From Plantago ovata (Eukaryota > Streptophyta > Magnoliopsida > Lamiales > Plantaginaceae): a stretch of DNA of 64,000 bases. Where the stretch lies: assembly GCA_028274465.1 (NCBI GenBank), contig CM051455.1, positions 75,564,489 to 75,628,488 of the forward strand, in the 5' to 3' direction. The notes under the pieces were generated by a model. The model made no database searches, was not told where the DNA came from, and worked only from the letters and a program-made list of their open reading frames with translations. Positions 55,087-64,000 of this stretch are shown here, piece after piece. The first letter of the stretch is position 1; each line of letters begins with the position of its first letter. A program made the position numbers and the translations under genes.

Positions 55087-56300
55087 TGATGAAACGAGAT
55101 TGTCAGACTCAATTAATCAAATAAATTTGTTTTTAGCCAAAGGCAATTCACAACTACAACGAAAACCAAGGCACGTAGTGTAGAAGTAAAATAACCTCGA
55201 GTGTCGGTCTCTAAGGACTATAACTAGCTTTATCCAATTTAACCTAAACTATAAACTCAACAAACGACTTAGCACATATTTTCTTGTCAATAATATTGGA
55301 AGTTAGCGATAGTATGATCACTCAAAGCATCAGGTTAATAATCATGCATGAAGTACTTGAACGTTTGCATAGAAATCTAAGATCATGAATTATCCAATGT
55401 GTTCCGTTCAATTCAACACTACGAAGATAGAGGGCTTAGATAGATCAAAGAAATAAAGCAATAAGTCAAGTCTGAATCGCGTTACAGCCAATCATGCATA
55501 ATTAAGAACCCTAGCTAAGAAATCACATACTATCACCAACGATAGATTTAGCTACTCATAGATAGATTGCAATCAACAAGAATCAAAGCAAGATTGAATG
55601 AAAACATGTTGAAAGAAATAAATAAAAGTAGAAAAATCGTGAGATACAAGTTACCAACGAAGGTTGTCAATCTCTGAAGAATTGCCAACTCACAAGCAAG
55701 AATTGATAAACAACGAGGTCCAGTTGCTATGCTTAATCCTCCAAATTGATAAGAAAAAGAGTTTCCTATGCTAAGAATTCCCAGAACAGGCTCTGGAGAA
55801 TTTGTCTCTCAAAATAATGTGAAAAGGTATGAAAAACGTAGAAACAGGCGAAACTATATATAGGAGTGCGGAAGACGTGGGGCGATCCGCCCCAGACACC
55901 GGGCAAATCGCCGGGCGTGGGGCGAACCGCCCTACATCCCGGGCGAACCGCCCGAGAGCTCCAGTGGCGGTGGACGCGTTTCCTTGACTTGATTTCCGTT
56001 TTGGACTCAAATTTTGCCTTCTAGTGACCTTTAAGCCTTGAAACTCGACCCCGAGACCTAAAATCTCGTCCGGAACCTTCTAGATACACCACGGATGACC
56101 ACGAAACACCGAATCTTCGTTCTCTTCAACATAATTGCCCGGAAAATCACGTTTTTTACCTAAAACCTGAAAATGCAAAGAAAACGGAAACGTGACACTA
56201 TTTTAATAAAAATACACTAAAATATAGCTAAGTTAATATAGAGGATAGCTAAATAGTTGAAAAAAAGACTCGAATGAAGGTGTAAAATACACGTTCATCA
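55087..56300 (-). repeat. 5' LTR of element F (1214 bp)
   Basis: TGATGAAACG... to ...ACGTTCATCA as read on plus. TATA box CTATATATAG near 55853, with four palindromes of varying integrity at about 55878-55956. Holds the empty version of the solo-LTR target site at 55563-55567. Confidence 0.92.
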
Positions 56301-56305
56301 TGAGG

Positions 56306-57240
56306 GTCACAAACGTGAACTTTAAGACATTGTGCTCATAAATTACGATTCGTAAATAATTTCTTAACCTTTTCAATTTGTAATTAATGTTTTAAAATTA
56401 TTCTGATTAAGTGAAACAAGAAGCTTTAAAGAAGGTATACTAAAATACTACTCATCTATTTTTTTGATTCTATACGTATTCCATTTTTGTCCGTTTCTTT
56501 GGATTCTATACGTTTCTATTTTTGGCAAATCTTTATCTCACAACTTTATTGCGGGTCCTGCCATTAAACCAACACACTAAACTCATTATATAAACCTCCT
56601 AAAACTCCAATCCAAAAGCAAACGTATAGAATCCAAAAAAAAAATGTAATTTAAACGAAAAAATGGTCAACAAAACCAAATGGGGAACATGATTTATATA
56701 TGATTCGTGGTCCACTCAATCATATGAACATGTGCCTAGGCTATTGGCTTTATATTCTCTATTTTGTTCTTGGTCCATATTACTTACTTCAATTTACGCC
56801 CAAGCGTTTTATTTGTCGTATTCATCATATAATAAATTGATCATATAAAGTATTCGATTTATCATAAACGCATGTAAAATCTTACTTAATCGTACATCCA
56901 ATCTGGTTATTTTTATTTTTAATGCTCCCTAAATAATTAGAGAATATACTAAAGGACACGAACTATATACAGGGTAAATTGTATTTTTCATCCTCCAAGT
57001 CACCTTCCTCTATGTATTTAGTCCGATTATTTTTATACATTGTAATACGGTCCCCCAAATGCAGAGTCACTAGTCCGGTTGCTGATTTGGCACGAATTGC
57101 GCCTATGTGGACGAACTGTAGGGACGAACGGACTTATACGAATGTAATTGGAGTAATTTTATCTTATTAGATGAATAGATTTCTTCCCCAAATAAAAAAT
57201 CGAAAACCCTAACCTGCAAAAGCATCCCTCAATTTTCTCT
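56306..57240. other. AT-rich host DNA with a MITE-like inverted repeat
   Basis: No gene. TTTGGATTCTATACGTTT (about 56497-56514) recurs inverted as AAACGTATAGAATCCAAA (about 56617-56634), and TTGATTCTATACGTAT at about 56464 is a further copy of the same arm. Together they suggest a degenerate MITE of about 200 bp. A diverged relative of the 48133 repeat starts near 56797. Confidence 0.45.
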
Positions 57241-57261
57241 GAAATCTCTTCCTCTCAAAAC

Positions 57262-57701
57262 ATGAGCTCGTCTTCATGGAATTCATGGATGCCTAAGACG
57301 TCTTCGTCTTCTGAAAGTGAAATTACGATCCAGTACTGTGACTGCAATGCTCGAGCTCGATTGATGAAGTCTGGCAATTCAAAGGATCCTTTAAGGAGGT
57401 TTTGGGCTTGTGCGTTCTACGACAATCTGGTAATTTCAGCTACTTTAACTCGTTTTTCTTCTTTTTAATTAGTGTAACTGCTATAAATTGCACACAATTG
57501 GTTGTGCTCTGATTTTAGTCGAATAAGTATGTGAATTTTGAAATTTTGAGTTCCCAGGCGCCTAAGTGTACCTATGTTCACTGAGAGGATCATGAGCTGA
57601 ATGATTACTACAAGAATTACATCGTTAGTAGTTGGATTAAGGAGAGGCATTTGACTATGGAAAAGAACTATAAAAGTAAAAAAAATAAAAAAATTCAGTG
57701 A
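57262..57701 (+). pseudogene. GRF-type zinc-finger small gene, Trp-to-stop pseudogene
   Basis: Exon 1 57262-57429 (56 codons from ATG) has a Ser-rich start, then C-D-C-N-A-R-A-R-L-M-K-S-G-N-S and R-R-F-W-A-C, the first half of a zf-GRF domain as in small plant GRF proteins. Intron 57430-57557 (GTAATTT to TTCCCAG). Exon 2 from 57558 supplies the fourth Cys (P-K-C-T-Y-V-H) and then TGA (57582-57584) where the family has the conserved Trp, followed by E-D-H-E-L. The frame is open for 38 further codons to TGA at 57699-57701. A single G-to-A change would explain the break. Its role in plants is poorly known; zinc-binding, probably nucleic-acid related. Confidence 0.7.
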
Positions 57702-57874
57702 ATCATAATTAAAAGATAAACTTTGTTAATTGGGATCCTAGAGTTCCATTATATCATCATCAAAATTTTAGTCCCATGGCTAAAATCTGACATCAAAACA
57801 AAAGGACCCATAGCTACTTGACCATAAAAACATAAAAACATAAAACCATAAACTACTTAACCATAGCAGCAACT

Positions 57875-58443
57875 TCAAAGGGTTCCAGTCTCCACATTGC
57901 CAATGAGCTTCTTGATGAACTTGAACACATGCAGCATAAACTCTGCACGTTTCACCACATACATCTCCTGCAGTTCAACCTTGAGATCAACAACATATTG
58001 CCTGATCTCTGGGTTCTCATAAGCAACAAACCCCAGCCTGGAAACCAAGTCACATGCCTGCCAAAATGGACCCCTGTCATCACAGTTCCTGAAGTGACAC
58101 TTCAACAGCAAGATCCACAATTTTGTGAGCAAGGTAGGGTGAGTGATGTGGATTCCAGTAGAGGTGTAGTACCTGCAAGTAAAATTATTTGTCAAGGCTT
58201 GTGGAAAAAAAGAAAAAAAGAAAAACAGAGTACATGTCAAAATAGAGAAAAACCCCAAAACCATTACTTGATCCCTTCCTGCAGATTCTCCCTATCCCTC
58301 ACAACAACATACCATGCAATCTTAGCATGGTAATTCTCTGGGACCTCCTCCTCAAGAGCCAAGAGGATCCTCAACACTAGGAGAAATGGAAGGGGCCCTG
58401 GACCTGTTCCGATAGTTGTTCCTTGAAGAAGCTGACTCACCAT
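57875..58443 (-). CDS. Two-exon gene of unknown family, 157 codons, apparently intact
   Basis: Exon 1 58443-58268 (ATG), intron 58267-58173 (GTAATGG to TACTTGCAG, 95 bp), exon 2 58172-57875 ending in TGA. Spliced length is 474 bp with no internal stop. The protein starts M-V-S-Q-L-L-Q-G-T-T-I-G and has a hydrophobic Leu-rich helix near residues 18-32. A Cys/His-containing middle (L-K-C-H-F-R-N-C-D-D) and a helical, charged C-terminus follow (V-V-D-L-K-V-E-L-Q-E-M-Y). No signal peptide is evident. A TATATAAAT box lies on the minus strand at 58525-58517, about 75 bp before the ATG. I do not recognise the family. It is the only host-type gene here without visible damage. Confidence 0.6.
58173..58267 (-). 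other. Intron of the 157-codon gene
   Basis: GT-AG intron of 95 bp, T-rich on the coding strand; splicing joins the two open exons in frame through a Lys codon. Confidence 0.6.
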
Positions 58444-58516
58444 TTTTTCTTCGTTTTTTTTACTGTAAAATAGATTGTTTTGTTTGGTGTGGCCGGATGA
58501 TATGTGTAAGGGGGGT

Positions 58517-58525
58517 ATTTATATA
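58517..58525 (-). promoter_or_regulatory. TATA box of the 157-codon gene
   Basis: TATATAAAT on the minus strand, about 75 bp upstream of the ATG. Confidence 0.45.
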
Positions 58526-58619
58526 AAGTAAAAATACTTTGGAGAGAGTCACTTGGTTTACATGCATTGGGTAAAAAAGTAAAAATTAATGAGGACACAT
58601 CAATCCTACTAGCTCTCAA

Positions 58620-58967
58620 AAAACCGGTTAGTATATTGTTGAGTGACTAGTTTGAGTTGAGTGTAAGTGTGGTGCAACTAAATAACGTTTTTTTTTTTGT
58701 TTTTGAATTATAAAATAGTAATGATTACTTTGGCATTATCAATGTGATAATCAAGGCTTCTAACTAACAACCATGTTGAAAACATACATATACAAATAGA
58801 ATAAAATATAATAAGTCTATAAATATACCACATTGAAATTAAGTACATACAATAACATACCCTACAAATAGTTCAAACTTCATATCATCACTTAAAGTGA
58901 AACAGTCCATGCCAAACTTTAACAAATGTATACAAATTAAGTTCATACATTTTTGAATCAGTGTTGG
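58620..58967. other. Intergenic, nothing recognised
   Basis: AT-rich with a T-run near 58690; no open frame or repeat worth naming. Confidence 0.4.
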
Positions 58968-59320
58968 TCAATTCCACTTGCAGTCACTTTCAGAAACACT
59001 TTTCGAATTACACCGGTTTGCCATACTATTAAATATTGTAACAAATTGATCATCTAAAACCATTTCTCGAAGGAGAGACTTGGGTTTAAAAGAGTTCAAA
59101 GCAAGAAAGACTTCATTGCAGCAGCCTATTAAAGATTTTACTGATGCTTTGAAAGCAGTGAAAACTCTACGAAGCAATGCGCTTCATTGCAGCAGCCTAT
59201 TAAAGATTTTACTGATGCTTTGAAAGCAGTGAAAACTCTACGAAGCAATGCGTCCTGGGAAGGATCAATGGAATGATGAATTTTTTGACCAACTGAAAAA
59301 GTTTTCACGGTTGGCAACAT
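58968..59320 (-). pseudogene. Unknown ORF broken by a 71-bp tandem duplication
   Basis: Minus-strand reading from ATG at 59320 (M-L-P-T-V-K-T-F) runs through A-L-L-R-R-V-F-T-A-F-K-A-S-V-K-S-L-I-G-C-C-N-E and then loses frame at the duplication junction. The second repeat copy, read in its own frame, restarts the same peptide and continues to 58968 (F-K-P-K-S-L-L-R-E-M onward). Removing one unit would give one continuous frame. No family recognised. It may belong to the decayed gene to its right. Confidence 0.45.
59111..59252. repeat. Perfect 71-bp tandem duplication
   Basis: Units 59111-59181 and 59182-59252 look identical throughout. 71 is not a multiple of three, so it breaks the minus-strand frame. 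Perfect identity points to a recent event or an assembly slip. Confidence 0.9.
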
Positions 59321-59418
59321 CTTCTATGTTCCATCATGACTCGTAAAAAAATAAAAAACATACAATCTTCCTATATCAACTTGTAAAAAGATGAGACTAT
59401 ATTGAACGGCAGTCTTAT

Positions 59419-61699
59419 CTATTCATATATATCGAGCATTATAGATATGTCGCCCTTCTCAAAGAATTTAACTTGGTAGAGTTCTCCACCATCATCATCA
59501 GCAAAACTAACCTACTTTCCACCACTGCCGACGCGATCTATGGAGACAACACTTAGTTGGTGGAGTCATTTCCTACATGAAACAACAATATATTGAAAAC
59601 AGGATATAAATGATTAAGGATATAATGATTTGGCACAAGGTGCTATTCGTTGCTGACTTGGAGACATGTTACATTATATCTCTAGATAGAAATAATTTTT
59701 TTCAATGATATTTATGCATGTTAAGGATTCTAATGAAAAAATCTCGAAAACGTGGATGTGACAAACCATTATTTTACAAAAGCGCTTGTAGTCCCTTGAC
59801 ATCCTGTTTAGACACTTCCGTGATACTTCCTTCGCTCTAGTGGCATTCATGATAGTTGTTCTTACCTGAATAGAAATAAAGATATCCGAGTCTTATTATA
59901 GCTGAAACAATTTTAGTATTTGAAAATCAAGGAAGAGTTTTTTAGGATCACATACATACAGTATTTAACAAAGATTGCATAATAAATAAAAACTATGCAT
60001 GTGAGACCTTACTAGAAATTGGGCATAAGATAACCGAAATCTTAGAAATCTTAATTAGGGATGCAGTATACATACCTCATCTGTGTCTTTTGTTAGTGAT
60101 CCAAGGGTGATATTATCTTCGAATATGAATTTTCATTCAACTATGCTTTTCAGGGAATCCAATTCTTTTATCAACTCTACTGCAACATTTCCAATGCCAT
60201 GCATCTGATGCTGTGAGAACTCAATTGCACTTTCAGAACAATACGTCCTGAATCGAGTTTCGTGAACTACTAATGTTACGGTAGGTTCGGGAGCGACGAC
60301 CATGCTTATAGCCTTTCACATGAGGTTTTCTTATGCCATCTCTGATACCACTTCTCTTAATAAAATGTATTCACCCTCCCTTATTCATAATTACTTTACC
60401 AGGAGGAATATAATGGAGATGCCTTGCATGCTGCAAAATAATACAAATAATAAATAAGTATGTCAGCATTGTATGAAATGAACAATTTTCTGGTGATTGT
60501 GTTATAAGACTGGAGGACCAATGAAATACACTTATTCTGCATTGGAGTCTACAATAAATGTCACATGTACAACTTTTGGTAAGCAAAAAAGAAAACATAT
60601 TCGTGTAATTATTTTTAGACAAACAAAACAACGTTCTAATGTTTTGTAGAAGCTCCAAAGGAAAAATAAATTGTTTTTAACAGAACGTGGTACTTGAGTT
60701 TTAGTTATGTTTAATACCACACATTAAACCAATCCAGTTCATGACTTACTATATTGGTTCATGTCACTGCATGGTTCTTCCAAATTCATCGTAAAGCACC
60801 TTATATCCTGAGAAGATGGGGATATGACCTGCAGATAGCATATCACATGGCAAAGTTTGTGAAAATAAAAACAATACGCGTTAACGAAGAAAATAAAAAC
60901 TATAAATAAGAAAATTATTGCTAACCCTTCGTGTTGAAAGGAGTTTTTGAGGAAGGGGACATGGTTCAGGTGATGAAAGAGTTTCTCTTTGGTTCTCTAT
61001 AAAGGAATCTGTATCTGTACGAATATTTGGAGATGTTGATGTTATCTTGGCGCCACCCAACAACTCATCTTTTTCCTCATCAGCTTTAGTATCTTCCACA
61101 GAAACTAATGTTACATTCTTCATAGATACAGATAAATCAAGTCCATAATTCGTGAACCTGGCCATGGCTACCTAAGGACTGATCTTTTGGCTAACCTTCT
61201 GTCGTGTCAGGAACTTATACTTCATACCTACGACTTTGATTGGAAATCCTTTTTATGGGGTGAGAGATGCTGGAATCATATAATTCTGGAGATTTATCAT
61301 CAAGATGTGACCTTATAGTCTGTTCTACAAATTGAGGTGACAAAACATCAAACGGGTGTGAGGTTTTGTAAAAACTCGCTCCCATAGTCTTATCTCCAAA
61401 CTCAACCAAAAAACGATGCAACTCAAGAGTGTCAAGCTCCTCCAACTCAGGAGCTCCTAAGTTAACATCCACCCCATCGTCCAACGGATAAAGCGTGGTT
61501 ATTATGTCTCATTTCCAAACTCAATCAGCAAAGGATGAAAATCAAGATTATCTTGGACCTCCAACCCAGGAGTTTCGAAGTTGATATCCACCCCATCCCG
61601 TCGAGTAAGTATTAACATTTGATCAACAGATAAATGATCACAGGAAATCCCGTTGGCATCACAGTCACAATATTCTGCAGTACAGATGCCCTGAACCAT
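59419..61699 (-). pseudogene. Decayed multi-exon host gene, minus strand, family uncertain
   Basis: Read right to left, exon-like blocks with plausible GT/AG edges are: 61699-61502 (C-D-C-D-A-N-G-I-S-C-D-H, which would fit a SWIM-type CXC...CXH finger), 61484-61215, 61165 to about 60925, about 60828-60750, about 60430-60405, about 60330-60080 and 59867 to about 59765. The last of these includes K-C-L-N-R-M-S-R-D-Y-K-R-F-C-K-I-M. A final block ends D-D-D-G-G-E-L-Y-Q-V-K-F-F with TAG at 59419-59421. Stops and frameshifts occur (TAA at 61502, TGA in the 60330-60080 block). The first two blocks are diverged duplicates of about 95 bp. The 5' end is cut by element G. No confident family assignment; exon edges are approximate. 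Confidence 0.4.
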
Positions 61700-62901
61700 T
61701 GATGAACCGGAATTTGTCAGATTCTAATTAATCAAATAAATTTGTATTTAGCCAAAGGCAATTCACAACTACAACGAAAACCGTAGTGTAGCAGTAAAAT
61801 AACCTCGAGTGTCGATCTCTAAGGACTATAACTAGCTTTATCTAATCTAACTTAAACTATAAAATCAACAGACGACTTAGCACAGGTTTTTCTTATCACA
61901 TAATGGAGGTTAGTGATAGTATGATCATTCAAAGAATAGCAGGTTAATAATCATGCATGAAGTACCCGATCGTTTTGCATAGAGATCTTTGATCAATGAA
62001 TTGTCCAATTGTGTTCCGTTATTATTCAACACTACGAAGATAGAGGTTTTAGATAGATCAAAGGAATAACGCAATAACTCAAAGTCTGATTCGCTTTACC
62101 GCCATCAGCATAATTATTAACCCTTCGCTAAGAAATCACATACTATCACCAACGATAAATTTAGCTACTCATAGATGACATGCAATCAACAGAAATCATA
62201 GCAAGATTGAATGAAAACATGTTGAAAGATAAATAAATATGAATAGAAAAACTGTAAGATACAATGTTACCGAAGGTTGTCAATCTCCGAAGAATCGCGA
62301 TCTTACAAGCTCCAAAACGATAAGAAAAAGTACCACCTATGCTAAGAATCCCCAGAACAGGCTCTGGAGAATTCCTACCTAAAACTAATGAGAAAGGTGA
62401 GAGAAAAGGTCTGAGAAAGTATGAAAAACGGAGAAACTGGTCAACTATATATAGGTGTTCGGCAGGTGTGGGGCGAGTCGCCCCACACACCGGGCGAATC
62501 TCCTGGTGTGGGGCGAACCGCCCCACGTCCCGGGCAAATCGCCCGGGACCTCCAGTCGGCGGGTTACGCGTTTTCGACGCGTTTTTGGATTTCTATTCCT
62601 TTTCGGACTCGGTTTTTGCCTTCTAGTGACCTTTTAGCCTTCAGACTCGACCCCTAGGCTTCAAATACTATCCGGAATCGTCTAGATACTCCAAAAATGC
62701 CTTCGGAACACCAATTCCTTGTCCACTTCAATATAATTGCCCGGAAAACCTCGTTTTTCACCCAAAACCTGTAAAATACAAACTAAAGGGAAACGTGACA
62801 CTATTCTAATAATATGCACTAAAATATAGCTAAATTAACATAGAGAATAGCTAAATTGGTGAAAAAAGACTCGAATGAAAGTGTAAAATACACGTTCATC
62901 A
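61700..62901 (-). repeat. 3' LTR of element G (1202 bp)
   Basis: TGATGAACCGG to ACGTTCATCA as read on plus. TATA box near 62444-62453, then palindromes at about 62467-62549, including GTGGGGCGA-G-TCGCCCCAC, the intact version of the site into which C inserted in B. PPT follows as CTCTCCAAACC at about 62904-62914. Confidence 0.9.
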
Positions 62902-62914
62902 AACTCTCCAAACC

Positions 62915-64000
62915 GAACCTTTGCGTGTCCTCAAGCAACTAAGCTAGACTCTAATACGAAAAACAATGCAACACAAAAAAATGGAGTCTCATGCCAAATC
63001 AAATGAACTAATCTATTGAATCTATCAGAAAACATATGAACACAAACCATATAAATCATAACATGGATATTGGTTGAAGAATACCTCGATTGACTCATAC
63101 ACATTCACATAAGCACTTATGTCAAACAAGATAGTCTCTCGTAACACTCTCTACCTGGACCTAGTCAGTGACGACGTAATGAAACATGTTAAAATACGAA
63201 TGGTTGTCCCGTGCCTATGAAACTGAGGACTTAGTACTGTTCACCAAGTTAAGACTTTTCCTCAAAGAGGTCGAACCAATACTGGCTCTTATCAAACAAA
63301 GGAGGGTTCCCTAAAAAGATAACACTCCCCTATTCTACCCATCTCTCAAGCAAAGCCTTAAGCTATTCACCACTTCCTGAATGGCAGGACGAGGGTGGTC
63401 TAGAACAGATGACACTCAAACAAAACAAAAGACAGAAAATACAACTCGATTACGAACATTACAAGAATTGAAAAATGAGACAAACACTTTCGCTAAACTG
63501 CTTTTTGGCTCCTTTTTTTTTGGACCCTTCTTTGCTTTTTTGGGGTCTTTTCTTTTTTTCTTTTTTTTTTCTTTTCCAGATTTTTTCTTTTTTTTCTGGA
63601 ATTTTTCTTCTCTTTTTTTTCGATTTTTTTTTTAAGCCAGCAGTAGCACAGCGAAAAAGAAACAATGACACACAAACGACCTCCCCAAACCTATTCGAAA
63701 GAATAGGTTGGAGTACAAAATTTACGAAAAAGAAAAATAAACTCACAACTGAAAATTGAAAAACAAGTCTAATTATAGCGTAACCCCCTCCCCAAACCTA
63801 TCCGAAAGAATAGGTTGCAAACAAAGGATCACACAATCTCACACTACCTCCTTCCTAGGCATTAGCAATCTCAAAGCAAGGTGAAGACCTGTTGCCTCTT
63901 AGATACATAATTACTCGGGAAAACAACCATAAGACCCTAACATGCATCATCCTATTATAAAGGCCTTCGTGAACCGCAGTAGAGAAAACACCACTAAGTG
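62915..64000 (-). other. 3' non-coding domain of element G (partial)
   Basis: Counterpart of 41500-42571 reversed. Hairpins at 63688-63709 and 63795-63816, each next to a CCTCCCCAAACC motif; pyrimidine tract at about 63520-63635. Phenylalanine-rich and lysine-rich frames here are composition artefacts. No gene. Confidence 0.75.

Larger units (their letters stand above)
49266..56300 (-). mobile_element. Element F: complete non-autonomous Athila-like retrotransposon
   Basis: Target duplication TGAGG on both sides (49261-49265 and 56301-56305). 3' LTR at left (49266-52015, carrying a solo LTR), internal 52016-55086, 5' LTR at right (55087-56300). PBS at 55066-55083. The only coding capacity is a gag-like frame of about 180-250 codons; there is no protease, RT or integrase. 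LTRs, PPT and the 3' non-coding domain match those of C, so F is probably mobilised in trans by C-like elements. Confidence 0.92.
61700..64000 (-). mobile_element. Element G: 3' end of an Athila-like retrotransposon, runs off the window
   Basis: Left LTR 61700-62901 is the 3' LTR of a minus-strand element; the internal 3' non-coding domain follows to the window end. The candidate target duplication is ACCAT (61695-61699); the other copy lies outside. Its LTR is closest to element B's (same GAACCGGAATTTGTCAG end). Confidence 0.88.

Noticed and set aside
1..64000. CRISPR arrays, rRNA, tRNA genes, bacterial operons
   Set aside because: None seen; repeats present are LTRs, local duplications and microsatellites of a plant genome.

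Overview
The window is plant nuclear DNA, almost certainly from a dicot. It is a nested pile of LTR retrotransposons with a gene-poor host remnant on the right. Plant signs are tRNA-Asp-type (Athila/Calypso) and tRNA-iMet-type (copia) primer binding sites, a SIRE/Maximus-like copia element with a third ORF, an L1-type LINE, FAR1-like and GRF zinc-finger gene remnants, and short GT-AG introns. There is no bacterial, organellar, rRNA, tRNA or CRISPR content.

Layout, left to right. (A) 1-5056: 3' part of a plus-strand Athila-like Ty3/gypsy element ending in a complete LTR; it sits in the integrase of (E). (E) 5057-9873: 3' part of a plus-strand Ty1/copia element with a broken pol and a 2-kb LTR; it sits in the gag of (B). 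(B) 9874-12336 plus 43818-44244: minus-strand Athila-like element, split inside its 5' LTR by (C). (C) 12337-43817: plus-strand Athila-like element with both LTRs, gag and an almost intact pol; TSD CGAGT. Its pol is split between RNase H and integrase by (D). (D) 17612-39699: a very large SIRE/Maximus-like copia element, TSD GAGGA. D contains a 100-N gap at 32108-32207, flanked on both sides by the same ~6.45 kb. This is most simply an unmerged contig overlap, which would make the real element about 15.5 kb. B's right edge lies in a minus-strand LINE (44245-46233), which abuts a plus-strand FAR1-like pseudogene (46234-47503).

47504-49260 is AT-rich host DNA with a ~100-bp direct repeat and a short telomere-like run. 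(F) 49266-56300 is a complete minus-strand non-autonomous Athila-like element (LTRs, short gag, no pol; TSD TGAGG). Its 3' LTR carries a solo LTR of the D family (49747-51319, TSD TAGAT). 56306-61699 is the only host-like stretch: a MITE-like inverted repeat, a GRF zinc-finger pseudogene, an apparently intact two-exon 157-codon gene of unknown family (57875-58443, minus), an ORF broken by a 71-bp tandem duplication, and a decayed multi-exon minus-strand gene. (G) 61700-64000 is a further minus-strand Athila-like element running off the right edge.

The most unusual signals are non-coding. D has an array of about seven mini-hairpins (25168-25523), each with a 7-nt loop of pattern A-N-N-G-G-N-A and stems that differ by compensatory changes. 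D's LTRs carry a 9-bp GAAA-loop hairpin that also covaries between copies. Every Athila-like LTR carries 19-bp CpG-rich palindromes (GTGGGGCGA-N-TCGCCCCAC type) just upstream of its TATA box. The shared 3' non-coding domain of A, C, F and G carries two identical hairpins, each fused to an extra polypurine-tract-like motif. D's ORF3 has a TATA-box leader, several nuclear-localisation-like motifs and three intron-like cassettes of 75, 72 and 75 bp that all keep the reading frame.
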